Origin: Hymenobacter jeollabukensis
GTDB taxonomy: Bacteria > Bacteroidota > Bacteroidia > Cytophagales > Hymenobacteraceae
Length of the DNA stretch: 64,000 nt
Assembly (NCBI RefSeq): GCF_005771675.1
Contig: NZ_VAJM01000003.1
Location: 124,001 to 188,000 of the forward strand
Direction: 5' to 3'
Of the stretch, positions 33,714-42,032 are shown in pieces; positions within the stretch are counted from its first letter, which is position 1, and each line of letters opens with the position of its first letter. Both the position numbers and the translations under genes were made by a program. The notes under the pieces are model-generated. The model saw only the letters and a list, made by a program, of their open reading frames with translations, did not search any database and was not told where the DNA came from.

Positions 33714-34939
33714 CAGGGCTGGGGCGTGGGCGGTTGGTCGGTGGTCGGCAGGGTGCGGGCCTGGCGGCGCAGGTACCAGCTCAGGCCGAGCAGCAAGAGC
33801 CCGCCGAGCAGGAAAAACAACGACTTGTTCAGGAAGTCCCAGGTCAGCTTGAAGTACGCCACCATCGTGGTGAGCACGAAAAGCACGGTGCCGAGGTTGA
33901 CGCGCTCGGGCGCCTGCTCGCGGAAGCCGCGGTAGAGCACCGAGCCGGAGTAGGCGTAGAGCACTACCAGCGCGGCCACGGCCAGCGGCAGCCCGCCGGG
34001 AAAGTAGTAGCCGGGCAGCAGCAGCAGCCAGTCGGCGGTGCTGCCGAGGCGGCCCCGGGCCCGCTTGCCCGCCACCGAAATCAGCAGCACCAGCAGCAAG
34101 GCCCCCAGGAAGCCCACCAGCTGCGGCCGCAGCCGGTCGGTGTAGCTGCCCGCCTCGCCGAACATGGCCAGCCCGAGCATGAACAGAAACGCGGCCGCCA
34201 GCGGCGGAGCCTGCCAAGAGCGGGCCGCCGGCCGGTCCGGCTGCCAGTCGCCCACGGCGTAGACCAGCATGGCTGGCACAAAAAACCAGGTGATTTTGAC
34301 GTGCAGATGCTCAATCAGCAGGGCCGACTGCCACAAGAGCCCGGTGGCCAGCACGGCCCCGCAGAAGCCGTCGGGGCGGCGCCACCAGTAGTAGCCCAGC
34401 CCGCCGGCCGTCAGCAGGGCGGTGGCGTAGCTGTAGGTGCTCAGGCTGCCCACGCTGTAGCCCTGGGCCATGGCCCCGATGAACACGGTAAGCAGGAGCA
34501 GCGTGCGGCTCTGGTACACGTAAGTCAGGGCCACGCCGGCCACCACCCAGGCCAGCAGTCCAGTCACGTCGTAGCCGACGAGCTGGTAAAGCTGGCTGGT
34601 GAGCACAATGCTGGCCCCGAACAGCAGCAGCCCCAGGCTGGCCAGGCCCACGCCCAGCCCGCGGTGCCCGCGCGCCAGGAAATACTCGCTGCCGGCGTAG
34701 GCGCCCACCAGCGCGCCGATGAGCAAGCCCAGCCGCAGAATTTCGGGCAGGCCCTGCCAGTTGGCCGCCACCACGCTCAGCGCGCTCAGGCCCACCAGCA
34801 CCGAGCCCAGAATGGGCAGCAGCCCAATGGCGCGGGGCTGCTCGGGGTACAGCGCCCGCAGCTGCTGCAGCTGCTCGGGGCTGATGATGCCGCGCTCCAC
34901 CCAGCCGGGCCCTTCGGTATCGAGGAAGTGTTGACTCAT
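33713..34939 (-). CDS. DUF2157 domain polytopic membrane protein
   Basis: A 408-residue protein. A soluble N-terminal segment (GPGWVERGIISPEQLQQLRA) matches the DUF2157 start, then about 10-12 membrane helices follow (ILGSVLVGLSALSVVAANWQ, LGLLIGALVGAYAGSEYFL). Usually paired with a GDYXXLXY protein, as here. Together they probably form an envelope complex, but no biochemical role is known. Confidence 0.88.
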   Translation of the reverse strand: MSQHFLDTEGPGWVERGIISPEQLQQLRALYPEQPRAIGLLPILGSVLVGLSALSVVAANWQGLPEILRLGLLIGALVGAYAGSEYFLARGHRGLGVGLASLGLLLFGASIVLTSQLYQLVGYDVTGLLAWVVAGVALTYVYQSRTLLLLTVFIGAMAQGYSVGSLSTYSYATALLTAGGLGYYWWRRPDGFCGAVLATGLLWQSALLIEHLHVKITWFFVPAMLVYAVGDWQPDRPAARSWQAPPLAAAFLFMLGLAMFGEAGSYTDRLRPQLVGFLGALLLVLLISVAGKRARGRLGSTADWLLLLPGYYFPGGLPLAVAALVVLYAYSGSVLYRGFREQAPERVNLGTVLFVLTTMVAYFKLTWDFLNKSLFFLLGGLLLLGLSWYLRRQARTLPTTDQPPTPQP

Positions 34940-34988
34940 AATGCGGCTTCAACTTACGCGGAACCGCGCAAACAGACCGGGAGGATTG

Positions 34989-35534
34989 CTATTCTTCGAC
35001 GTGCCCGCGGCCGTTAGCCCACGCTTTTCGTGCCCGGCGACGCTGGTCGGAGCGCCGGTTGTGGTCGAGCCAGGGGCTGCGCCGGTCGGTGGAAAAGCAC
35101 ACCGCATCTTCCATGATGGGTGAGCCCGGGCGAATCATCAGGCCGTTGAGCGGGCAGGTATCGTAGCCGCAACTGTGCTTGGAGTACATGCCGAAGTTGC
35201 GGTGCCGGAGACGCTTATCGGCCAGCAGGCGCTGCTGGGCCTGGCTGATTTGCTCCCAGAACGTCCGTTCGTCGGCCACGGTCAGCTCCTGGCCCAGGGT
35301 GCGGAGGCGGAAATACGTGTGCGGGTCCTTCAGCTGCAGGAACTCGTAGAACTTCGGGAATGCCTCGATGGCCGCGTCCCGCAGGCGCTGGCGCTGCGTC
35401 GGTTCCAGCTTGTCGTTTTCGAGCAGGCTGCGGAACAGGCCCAGCGAGTTGAAATCGGTGTAGCGCCGATAATTGGCCAGCAGGTGCCGGTATTCGGCCT
35501 CGGTGAGCTGGTTGAGGCGACGGTTGAGTTTCAT
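34989..35534 (-). CDS. Hypothetical protein with a Cys/His motif
   Basis: A 181-residue soluble protein with no family recognised. The first 110 residues are helical (LNQLTEAEYRHLLANYRRYT, AAIEAFPKFYEFLQLKD). A conserved-looking motif KHSCGYDTCPLNGLMIRPGS follows, with two Cys and a His that may bind metal or mark an active site, then MEDAVCFSTDRRSPWLDHN and a basic tail. The ATG at 35534 (MKLNRRLNQ) is preferred over an upstream start at 35579, which lies across the hairpin at 35548. Real-gene evidence is codon use and clean spacing. Confidence 0.7.
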   Translation of the reverse strand: MKLNRRLNQLTEAEYRHLLANYRRYTDFNSLGLFRSLLENDKLEPTQRQRLRDAAIEAFPKFYEFLQLKDPHTYFRLRTLGQELTVADERTFWEQISQAQQRLLADKRLRHRNFGMYSKHSCGYDTCPLNGLMIRPGSPIMEDAVCFSTDRRSPWLDHNRRSDQRRRARKAWANGRGHVEE

Positions 35535-35547
35535 GGCAAACGAAAGC

Positions 35548-35584
35548 GGCCGGTGCCGGGCTGCAAAAGTGCCCGGCACCGGCC
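35548..35584 (-). terminator. Hairpin after the zinc-ribbon gene
   Basis: A perfect 13-bp stem (35548-35560 with 35572-35584) and an 11-nt loop between two minus-strand genes. The T-tract is weak. Confidence 0.6.
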
Positions 35585-35603
35585 GTCAGAAAAGGTAATC
35601 AAG

Positions 35604-35852
35604 TCAGCGGGCGGCGGGCTGCAGCTCGGCTACCAGCTGCTCGGCCACCCACTGGTCCAGGTTGCGGTACCAGTCGAGGTGGGGCGACCAGCCGGCGCAG
35701 CTCAGGCACTGCGTGTCGTGCCAGCGGTGCAGGCAGCGCGGGCAGGTGCCGCCGGTGTCGAAGGTGTTCCAGGAATGGCCGCAGGTGCATTGCCAGCGCG
35801 ACCCGGCTTCGAGGTGCCAGTCGCATTTGGGGCAGGCTATTTCTACTTCCAT
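35604..35852 (-). CDS. Small zinc-ribbon protein, hypothetical
   Basis: An 82-residue protein with four Cys pairs: CPKC near the N-terminus, CTCGH, CPRC and CLSC. These give two zinc ribbons and suggest binding to nucleic acid or protein. The C-terminus is helical (NLDQWVAEQLVAELQ). No family name was recognised. It stands 28 bases downstream of mnmD on the same strand, so the two may share a transcript. Confidence 0.72.
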   Translation of the reverse strand: MEVEIACPKCDWHLEAGSRWQCTCGHSWNTFDTGGTCPRCLHRWHDTQCLSCAGWSPHLDWYRNLDQWVAEQLVAELQPAAR

Positions 35853-35880
35853 CGCGCGTTACCGAAGTTTCGACTGGGCC

Positions 35881-36561
35881 TTAGCGTTTCCAGGCCCGGG
35901 TCATTTCGCGCTTGCCAGCCGGGCCGGGCAGGCTTTCCACCTGCCAGCCGGCGGCTTTCAGGCTGCGCTTAAAGGAGCCCTTGGCGCAGTAGCTCACCAG
36001 GCAGCCGCCGGGGGCGGCGGCGGCGTAGAGCTGTTGAAACACCTCGTCGGTCCACATATCGGGCTGCTTTTCGGGTGCGAAGGCGTCGAAATAGATAACC
36101 TGGTAGGTGTCTTCGGCCAGGGGCAAATCCTGCAGGGCGCCTTCCAGCTTGAGCAGGGCAAACTGCGCGGTCAGGGCCTCGGGGGTTTCCCAGCTGGCTT
36201 CGTGCAGCAGCTCGTAGCACTCCAGCAGCTCGGGGTTGAGGATGTAGCGCTCGGCGCCAAGCTTGCGGATAACCGCCGCCGACAGCGGGTGCTTCTCGAT
36301 GGTGTCGTAAAAAATGGGGGCCTTGGCGGTGAGGCTGCGCTGCAGGGTCAGCAGCGCGTTCAGCCCGGTGCCGAAGCCTACTTCCAGCACCCACACTGGC
36401 GCCGGGCCGGTGGCCGTGGCCAGCACCGGTTCCAGCCCGGCCTGTAGGTACACGTGCAGCGCCTCCTGCACGGCACCGTGCGTGGAGTGGTAATGCTCGT
36501 CGAGCGCGGGTACGTACAGCGTATTGGAGCCGTCGGCCGTGGGGCGTACTTCTACAATCAT
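35881..36561 (-). CDS. mnmD: tRNA 5-methylaminomethyl-2-thiouridine methyltransferase, MnmD type
   Basis: A 226-residue SAM methyltransferase that completes the mnm5s2U modification at wobble position 34 of some tRNAs. SAM-binding LEVGFGTGLNALL and the catalytic/family segment IYFDAFAPEKQPDMWT are characteristic of the MnmC1 domain. It lacks the FAD-oxidase MnmC2 domain, so it is the stand-alone MnmD form. The ATG at 36561 (MIVEVRPTADG) is preferred over the longer frame to 36642. Confidence 0.88.
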   Translation of the reverse strand: MIVEVRPTADGSNTLYVPALDEHYHSTHGAVQEALHVYLQAGLEPVLATATGPAPVWVLEVGFGTGLNALLTLQRSLTAKAPIFYDTIEKHPLSAAVIRKLGAERYILNPELLECYELLHEASWETPEALTAQFALLKLEGALQDLPLAEDTYQVIYFDAFAPEKQPDMWTDEVFQQLYAAAAPGGCLVSYCAKGSFKRSLKAAGWQVESLPGPAGKREMTRAWKR

Positions 36562-36787
36562 TGGGAGAACGGTGAAGAAGAGGGGGAACAGAGGGGAGAA
36601 TGAACCGGTGGGGAGCCGGGCGGCGGGGTAAGATACGGGCAAAACGTTCGTTCACCAATTTGGCATGCCGATATTTGCCTGCCCCGAAAAACTTGTCTCT
36701 CAACGCGCTGCCCCGCCCGACGGTGCGGCCTTAATCGTAGCCGCCGCCCGGTAAGTTTCACCGCCGGCCCGCTTTTCTTGCCGGTTC

Positions 36788-37222
36788 ATGGCCCGAATCA
36801 AACTTGTCCTGCCCCAATCCTTTTCCGTGACGGTGGAGCTGCCCGTGCGCATCACCGACCTGAACTACGGCAACCACCTCGGCAACGACGCCCTGGTGAG
36901 CCTGCTGCACGAGGCCCGGGTGCAGTTTCTGCGCCACATGCAGCTGGCGGAGCTGGACCCGGCCACCGGCCAGGGCCTAATCATAGCCGACTTGGCTGTG
37001 GAGTACCGGGGCGAGGGTTTCTACGGCGACGTGCTGCGCGTGCAGATGGCCGCCACCGAGCTGCACAAGTACGGCTTCGACGTGGTGTACCAGGTGCAGA
37101 CCACCGCCGGCCGCGACATTGCCCGCGCCAAAACCGGTATGCTCTGCTTCGACTATACCACCCGCAAGCTTCGCAGCCTGCCCGCCGACCTGGCCGCCCG
37201 GCTGACGGGGCAGGAGCAGTAA
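36788..37222 (+). CDS. Acyl-CoA thioesterase, hotdog fold (4HBT/YbgC-like)
   Basis: A 144-residue hotdog-fold protein: ELPVRITDLNYGNHLGNDAL contains the catalytic Asp and the N-H pair of the 4HBT family, and the central strand VEYRGEGFYGDVLRVQM fits. It would cleave acyl-CoA or acyl-ACP thioesters. It stands alone between divergent mnmD and the palindromic repeat at 37232. Substrate length unknown. Confidence 0.87.
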   Translation: MARIKLVLPQSFSVTVELPVRITDLNYGNHLGNDALVSLLHEARVQFLRHMQLAELDPATGQGLIIADLAVEYRGEGFYGDVLRVQMAATELHKYGFDVVYQVQTTAGRDIARAKTGMLCFDYTTRKLRSLPADLAARLTGQEQ

Positions 37223-37231
37223 AGCGGCAAA

Positions 37232-37354
37232 TCAGAACGTCATGTCGAGCGAAGTCGAGACATCTCGCCGGATAGTAATTTCCTCGTTGAAAAGGAGTCA
37301 CTACCTGCCATCAGCACGCGAGATGTCTCGACTTCGCTCGACATGACGTTCTGA
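37232..37354. repeat. Perfect 37-bp inverted repeat, family B copy without gene
   Basis: Arms 37232-37268 and 37318-37354 are perfectly complementary over 37 bp and enclose 49 non-coding bases. The outer end is TCAGAACGTCATGTCGAGC. The arms are nearly the same as those around the GIY-YIG gene at 55755-56170, except for the core GAAG versus TTG. It lies between the thioesterase gene and rlmN. Confidence 0.92.
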
Positions 37355-37416
37355 GTCAATGCATTCATGCAGCACAATGACCACCCGCACCGGGAACCTA
37401 AGCGGCGGCTAGTTTG

Positions 37417-37424
37417 TACCTTTG
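37417..37424 (+). promoter_or_regulatory. -7-like element TACCTTTG, 4 nt before the rlmN ATG
   Basis: A perfect TAnnTTTG match ending 4 bases (TGCC) before the start codon. If transcription begins about 5 bases downstream, as for this promoter class, the mRNA has almost no leader. Confidence 0.6.
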
Positions 37425-37428
37425 TGCC

Positions 37429-38502
37429 ATGATTACGCTGCCCATCGTCACCCGACGCGACATCCGCAAACTCTCGCTCGACGAGCTGAAAGCTTTCTTC
37501 GTTGAGCACGGCGAAAAGCCCTTCCGCGCCAAACAGGTGATGGAGTGGCTCTGGCGCAACGTTGCCACCTCGTTCAGTGAGATGAACAACATCTCGCTGA
37601 GCACCCGCGAGCTGCTCGAAGCGCACTTCGCCATCAACGCGGTGCAGATTCATACCCAGCAGCAAAGCTCGGACGGCACCATCAAGTACGCCTTCCGCCT
37701 GCACGACGGCCACCTCGTCGAGGGCGTGCTCATTCCGAAGGATGAGCGCATGACGGCCTGCATTTCCTCGCAGGTGGGCTGTTCGCTGACGTGTAAGTTC
37801 TGCGCCACCGGTTACATGGAGCGCAAGCGCAACCTCGACACGGCCGAAATCTTCGACCAGGTCGCCATTATCGCCCGGCAGGCCCAGGAGCACTTCGGCA
37901 CCCCGCTCACCAACATCGTGTATATGGGTATGGGCGAGCCGCTGCTCAACTACGCCAACGTGCTCAAGAGCGTGGAGCGCATCACCGACAATAAGGACGG
38001 CCTGGGCATGGCCGCCCGTCGCCTTACCGTGAGCACCGCCGGCATCTCCAAGATGATCAAGAAGCTGGCCGACGACGGCTTCAAGGCCAACCTGGCGCTG
38101 AGCCTGCACGCGCCCACCGACGAGAAGCGCAACACCATCATGCCCATCAACGAGTCGAACGCGCTGCCGGTGCTGAAGGAGGCCCTGCAGCACTACCACC
38201 AGGTGACGGGCCGCATGGTGACCTACGAGTACATCGTGTTCGACAACTTCAACGACTCGATTCAGGACGCCAAGGACCTGCTGGAAATTACCAAGTGGAT
38301 TCCCTGCAAGGTCAACCTGATCGAGTACAACCCCATCGCGCCGGCCGCTTTCCTCAATGCCCAGGAAGACCGCCTCGTCCCCTTCATGAAGTACCTGGCC
38401 GACCGCGGCGTGCAGGTGAACGTGCGCCGCTCGCGCGGCAAGGACATCGACGCGGCCTGTGGGCAGCTGGCCACCAAGGAAGGCCAGCCCCAGCCGGCGT
38501 AA
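37429..38502 (+). CDS. rlmN: Dual-specificity 23S rRNA/tRNA adenine-C2 methyltransferase
   Basis: A 357-residue radical SAM enzyme that methylates A2503 of 23S rRNA and A37 of some tRNAs. The cluster motif is CSLTCKFC (C118, C122, C125) and the C-terminal methyl-carrying Cys is in DAACGQL. Segments such as MGMGEPLLNYANV and STAGISKMIKKLA are typical. The ATG at 37429 (MITLPIVTRRD) is preferred over one at 37414, which lies before the promoter element. Confidence 0.97.
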   Translation: MITLPIVTRRDIRKLSLDELKAFFVEHGEKPFRAKQVMEWLWRNVATSFSEMNNISLSTRELLEAHFAINAVQIHTQQQSSDGTIKYAFRLHDGHLVEGVLIPKDERMTACISSQVGCSLTCKFCATGYMERKRNLDTAEIFDQVAIIARQAQEHFGTPLTNIVYMGMGEPLLNYANVLKSVERITDNKDGLGMAARRLTVSTAGISKMIKKLADDGFKANLALSLHAPTDEKRNTIMPINESNALPVLKEALQHYHQVTGRMVTYEYIVFDNFNDSIQDAKDLLEITKWIPCKVNLIEYNPIAPAAFLNAQEDRLVPFMKYLADRGVQVNVRRSRGKDIDAACGQLATKEGQPQPA

Positions 38503-38512
38503 CGGTATTCCT

Positions 38513-38567
38513 CAAACGCCAAACGGCCCGCCAAGCACATGCTGCTCGGCGGGCCGTTTGGCGTTTG
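38513..38567. terminator. Bidirectional terminator between rlmN and the next gene
   Basis: A perfect 20-bp stem (38513-38532 with 38548-38567) around a 15-nt loop that can form four more pairs, between convergent genes. Confidence 0.8.
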
Positions 38568-38586
38568 GAAGAGGTTGTCTACCTGG

Positions 38587-39279
38587 TCAGGGCTGAATGG
38601 TGAAGGCCGCCGTCTGCGTGGGGCACTGCTTGGCCATCAGGCCGCCCACTTTCGCACCCATGGCGGTAATACGCGGCATGTCCTGAAGAAAAGTCGGGCC
38701 GTACTGCTGGGTTAGCTCGGTGGCGTGGGCTTTGATCTGCCGCTCCATCGTTTTCTGCACCATGGCCATGCGGTCGGCCTTGGGCATTTTGAGCAGCGGT
38801 TTCTTGGCGTCCTGGGCGGTGAGGTCGGTGCAGATATCAGTGGCCAGCTTGGTAAGCAGCGGGCGTTCGGCTTCGCTCACCGTGATGTCGGGTGCTTGGG
38901 CCGTGGCCGGGTCGGTGCCGGCCAGGCGGGCAAACAGCGTCATGGCCACGGGGCAGTCGGCAGCGAGCTGGCTGGCCACGCGCTGGCCCATGGCCTGCAT
39001 GGCCGACTGCGCATCGGCGCCACTGGCCTTCATGAGTTGCTCAATCTCCTGCGGGTGATTCATGGCCACCTGCGTCATCGATTGCTGCAGGGTGCTCATG
39101 GCTTCTTCCTTGCTGAGCTGAGCGAAGGGCTTGGCCGCGTTCAGCTTATCGAAATCCTGGCAGATTTCGGCCGTGAGCTGGCTTTCCAATGGAGTCGTGG
39201 ACGGGGCGGCGGGCTTGGTTTGGGCCAAGGTGGCCAAGGGCAGCAGCGCAGTGGCTAACGCGAGAAAATAACGGGGCAT
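38587..39279 (-). CDS. Exported protein with an internal duplication, hypothetical
   Basis: A 230-residue protein with signal peptide (MPRYFLALATALLPLATLAQ). The mature part contains two related ~85-residue helical repeats: LTAEICQDFDKLNAAKPFAQ ... MSTLQQSMTQVAMNHPQEIE and LATDICTDLTAQDAKKPLLK ... MVQKTMERQIKAHATELTQQ. Each carries a Cys near its start and a second Cys late (ADCPVAM, KQCPTQT), so each may be disulfide-closed. Similar single-domain proteins occur in Bacteroidota without a known role. The ATG at 39279 is preceded by a TACCTTTG element. Confidence 0.75.
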   Translation of the reverse strand: MPRYFLALATALLPLATLAQTKPAAPSTTPLESQLTAEICQDFDKLNAAKPFAQLSKEEAMSTLQQSMTQVAMNHPQEIEQLMKASGADAQSAMQAMGQRVASQLAADCPVAMTLFARLAGTDPATAQAPDITVSEAERPLLTKLATDICTDLTAQDAKKPLLKMPKADRMAMVQKTMERQIKAHATELTQQYGPTFLQDMPRITAMGAKVGGLMAKQCPTQTAAFTIQP

Positions 39280-39297
39280 ACCAAAGAGTGTAATTCT

Positions 39298-39305
39298 CAA
39301 AGGTA
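39298..39305 (-). promoter_or_regulatory. -7-like element TACCTTTG before the duplicated-domain gene
   Basis: A perfect TAnnTTTG match on the minus strand, 19 bases before the ATG at 39279. Confidence 0.5.
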
Positions 39306-39331
39306 AGCCGGAAGAAAGCAAACGGGCGGCC

Positions 39332-40027
39332 CTACCGGATGCGCTCCAAGTGGAAAGTGCCGAGCGACGTAGCAGTGCCCCCCGGCGCCAGCGGGCCGGT
39401 GCCGATGGGCGTCACCGGTTGGGCGGGGGCGGTGGGCTGATCGGGCGAGTCGAAGGCGGGCCCGCTGTCGGTGCCGGCGTCGTAGGCACGGGCACCCACG
39501 CTCAGGCTCGGCTGCCACTGGCCCGCCGCGTCGAGCAGCGACGGGCTTTCCAGGGCCACAAACCAGTCGGGGCTAGGCGCAATCATGGTGACGGCCGTGA
39601 CGAGCGGGTGCTGCGCATCGACGGTGATGGTGTCGACAAACCGGCCCGGGGAGCCGATGAAGGCCTGGCGGCTTTCAAACCAGCCACTCACCTGCTTGCT
39701 GAGCTGTAGCGTGGCTATTTCAGTGCGGAGCGCGGTGTTGTTGCCGCGCTCCGCCATATCCTTGATGCCCGTGCTGGCTAAGCCCCCCTGGCTGTATAAG
39801 GCCCGGTAAGCAACATCGCCGATACCGGTGCCACCGGAGCTGGCGTGGGCTACCCCAATCAGCCGCGAAAAATGCGCGCCGGCCGGGTAGGCCCCGGGGT
39901 GGGTGGCCGGGCTCCAGGTGGCTTCGAAGGTGACGCGGTAAGTGGCTGGGCTCGGCGCGGGCTGGACGTCTTTATCGGTGGTGCAGGCCGTAGCGGCCAG
40001 TAGAGCGGGGAGTAGCAAACGATTCAT
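39332..40027 (-). CDS. Spondin_N domain lipoprotein
   Basis: A 231-residue protein with a lipobox-like signal (LLAATAC, Cys near residue 15). The domain begins YRVTFEATWSPATHPGAYPA and FSRLIGVAH, and continues LVTAVTMIAPSPDWFVALES, all matching the spondin_N fold of extracellular matrix proteins, found in many Bacteroidota and Gammaproteobacteria. It would face the outside or periplasm. Role unknown, probably adhesion or binding of a surface ligand. Confidence 0.85.
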   Translation of the reverse strand: MNRLLLPALLAATACTTDKDVQPAPSPATYRVTFEATWSPATHPGAYPAGAHFSRLIGVAHASSGGTGIGDVAYRALYSQGGLASTGIKDMAERGNNTALRTEIATLQLSKQVSGWFESRQAFIGSPGRFVDTITVDAQHPLVTAVTMIAPSPDWFVALESPSLLDAAGQWQPSLSVGARAYDAGTDSGPAFDSPDQPTAPAQPVTPIGTGPLAPGGTATSLGTFHLERIR

Positions 40028-40123
40028 GGCAGACCGGAAAGTAGCAGGTAGCTAACGCAACGCTCTGCCGAAGCGGATTCGTGCCTTACCGCAATCATTC
40101 AGGTTCTTAAACGGGCGACTGGC

Positions 40124-41101
40124 CTAGCCGCGCCAGCGGCCCTCGGCGTGCGGGCGGCCGGTTTTCTGCTCTTCCAGGCTTTCCCCGGGCGGCACCTCGC
40201 GCACCTCGATGCGCACGGCGTGGGCCTTGGGCACCACGTGGGCGCCGTAGCAGTCGGCGTACTGCTGGGTCAGCTCGGCCCCGAAGAAGATGATGAGCGA
40301 GGAGTAGTAAATCCAGACCAGCAGCACGATGATGGAGCCCGCCGCCCCGAAGGCCGAGCCGGGGTTGGCGTTGCTGATGTAGAATGTGAGCAGGTACTTG
40401 CCGAGCACAAACAGCAAGGCCGTCACGAAGCCGCCCACCCACACGTCGCGCCAGCGGATGATGGCGTCGGGCAGGAAGCGGTAAATCAGGGCGAAGAGCA
40501 CCGTGGTGATGCTGAACGACAGCACGAAATCGACCAGGCGGATGAGCACCACGGCCACGTCGGGCATGATGCGCTGCAGGTAATCGGTGAAAAAGCTGAG
40601 CGTGGCGCTGATGACAAAGGAAATGAGCAGCAGCAGAGCAATGCTCAGGATCAGGCCAAACGACAGCACCCGGTCGCGAATGAACTGCTTGAGCACGCCG
40701 GTGTTGCCGTCGGTTTTCACGCGCAGGTTCCAGATGCTGTTGAGGCTTTCCTGCAGGGTGACGAAAAACGTAGTGGCCGTAAAAATCAGCGTGCCGATGC
40801 CCAGCGCGGCCGAAATACCGCCCTGCCGCTGCTGGTTGAAGCTGTTGATGGAGTCCTGAATGGTCTTGGCCGCGTCGGGGCTCACCAGGCCATTGAGCTG
40901 GGCAAATACTTGTCCCTGAATGGCTTCCTGATCGAACAGGTAGCCGGCGGCGGTGATGACGATGAGCAACAGCGGCGGCAACGAGAGCACCGCGTTGTAG
41001 GACAGGGCCGCGGCCAGGCGCAGGGAGTTGTTTTCATTGAACTGCCCGAGCGTGGTGCTCAGCAACGAGGGCAGGGAAGAGAGGCGAAATGAGGAAGCCA
41101 T
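40124..41101 (-). CDS. YihY/BrkB family inner-membrane protein
   Basis: A 325-residue protein with about six membrane helices. The family start LAAALSYNAVLSLPPLLLIV and the later GSIIVLLVWIYYSSLIIFFG are conserved in YihY/BrkB proteins (once called ribonuclease BN by mistake). The role is uncertain; some members are linked to serum resistance or lipid transport. The C-terminal ~40 residues are charged. It stands alone on the minus strand. Confidence 0.9.
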   Translation of the reverse strand: MASSFRLSSLPSLLSTTLGQFNENNSLRLAAALSYNAVLSLPPLLLIVITAAGYLFDQEAIQGQVFAQLNGLVSPDAAKTIQDSINSFNQQRQGGISAALGIGTLIFTATTFFVTLQESLNSIWNLRVKTDGNTGVLKQFIRDRVLSFGLILSIALLLLISFVISATLSFFTDYLQRIMPDVAVVLIRLVDFVLSFSITTVLFALIYRFLPDAIIRWRDVWVGGFVTALLFVLGKYLLTFYISNANPGSAFGAAGSIIVLLVWIYYSSLIIFFGAELTQQYADCYGAHVVPKAHAVRIEVREVPPGESLEEQKTGRPHAEGRWRG

Positions 41102-41187
41102 AAGCAGCGGAGGCCGGAACGGGCAAAGGAGGATTCTGCCGTACTACGGCGCCCCGCGCCGGGCGTTGGCCTGCCGAGGGCCCAAGC

Positions 41188-41913
41188 TCAACGGTGCAGC
41201 GTCCAGCGCAGCGTGTCGAGCGGGGCTGCCTTGAGGGCCGTGCTCAGCTCCTCGTCGCTGCCGAACTGCAGTTGCCGCAGCCCCGCCGCCTCTACCGACA
41301 CCTCGAATTCCGCCGCCGCGAAGGGCCAGGGCGTCACCTGCACCGACTCATCGGCGCGGCGGCGCACGTCGTAGCGGCGCCCGTCGGGGCCCTGGCTGAT
41401 TTCGAGGGCGCGCTCCATGTCGGGCAGCTCGTGGCGGCACAGAATGAGGCTGAGCCGGTCGCACCACTGCAGCAGGGCGTAGGCGCGCTGGGCTTCGTCC
41501 TTTTTCAGCCGCAGCTCGCGCCGCCAACGCTGCTGGCACCGGCGCTGCTCGTCGAGAAAGGCGTCGGTTTCAGAATGTTGGCCGCGCAGCTCTTCGTACA
41601 GGAAGCTTAGGTGCATGCTGGTGAGCAGGCTGCGCCAGCGGCCCTGAAACCGCGCCTCGCGCATGACTTCGCGGGCCTGCTCGGGCGAGAAGTCCTTCAT
41701 GGTGAAGTCGGCGGGGGCGCCGGCGGGCGTGAGGGCGTAGCGGCCGTCCCAGCGCCGCTGCCCGTCGTCGTGCTGGGCGGCGGCGGCCAGCAGGCCCACC
41801 CACCGGTCGAGAGGCAGAAACGCGGGCCACTGGTGCAGCAGTTGGGCCGCCAGCAGGGCGTGGGCCTGCTGGTAGATAATCTGCCAGCCCTCGGCGGTGT
41901 AGTTGACAATCAT
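41188..41913 (-). CDS. DUF3891 family protein
   Basis: A 241-residue soluble protein. DUF3891 features: an N-terminal helix with QIIYQQAHALLAAQLLHQWP, then LLAAAAQHDDGQRRWDG with the conserved HDDG, and LLTSMHLSFLYEELRG. The repeated His/Asp pattern (H..HDDG..D, MH, CD) resembles HD-domain metal-binding proteins, but activity is not established. The ATG at 41913 (MIVNYTAEGW) is preferred to a start at 41976. Confidence 0.82.
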   Translation of the reverse strand: MIVNYTAEGWQIIYQQAHALLAAQLLHQWPAFLPLDRWVGLLAAAAQHDDGQRRWDGRYALTPAGAPADFTMKDFSPEQAREVMREARFQGRWRSLLTSMHLSFLYEELRGQHSETDAFLDEQRRCQQRWRRELRLKKDEAQRAYALLQWCDRLSLILCRHELPDMERALEISQGPDGRRYDVRRRADESVQVTPWPFAAAEFEVSVEAAGLRQLQFGSDEELSTALKAAPLDTLRWTLHR

Positions 41914-41992
41914 GGGGCGCGTCGCGGATAAAGCTGCTGTCGATACGCGCCAACCGCCGCGCCGGATACGCGGCATCTACTCCCTAGAAACA

Positions 41993-42025
41993 GTGGTGCC
42001 ACGACTTGGGGAGTCGTGGCACCAC
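41993..42025 (-). terminator. Terminator of the epimerase gene
   Basis: A perfect 14-bp stem (41993-42006 with 42012-42025) and a 5-nt loop, 8 bases past the stop on the minus strand. Confidence 0.7.
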
Positions 42026-42032
42026 GTTCAGT

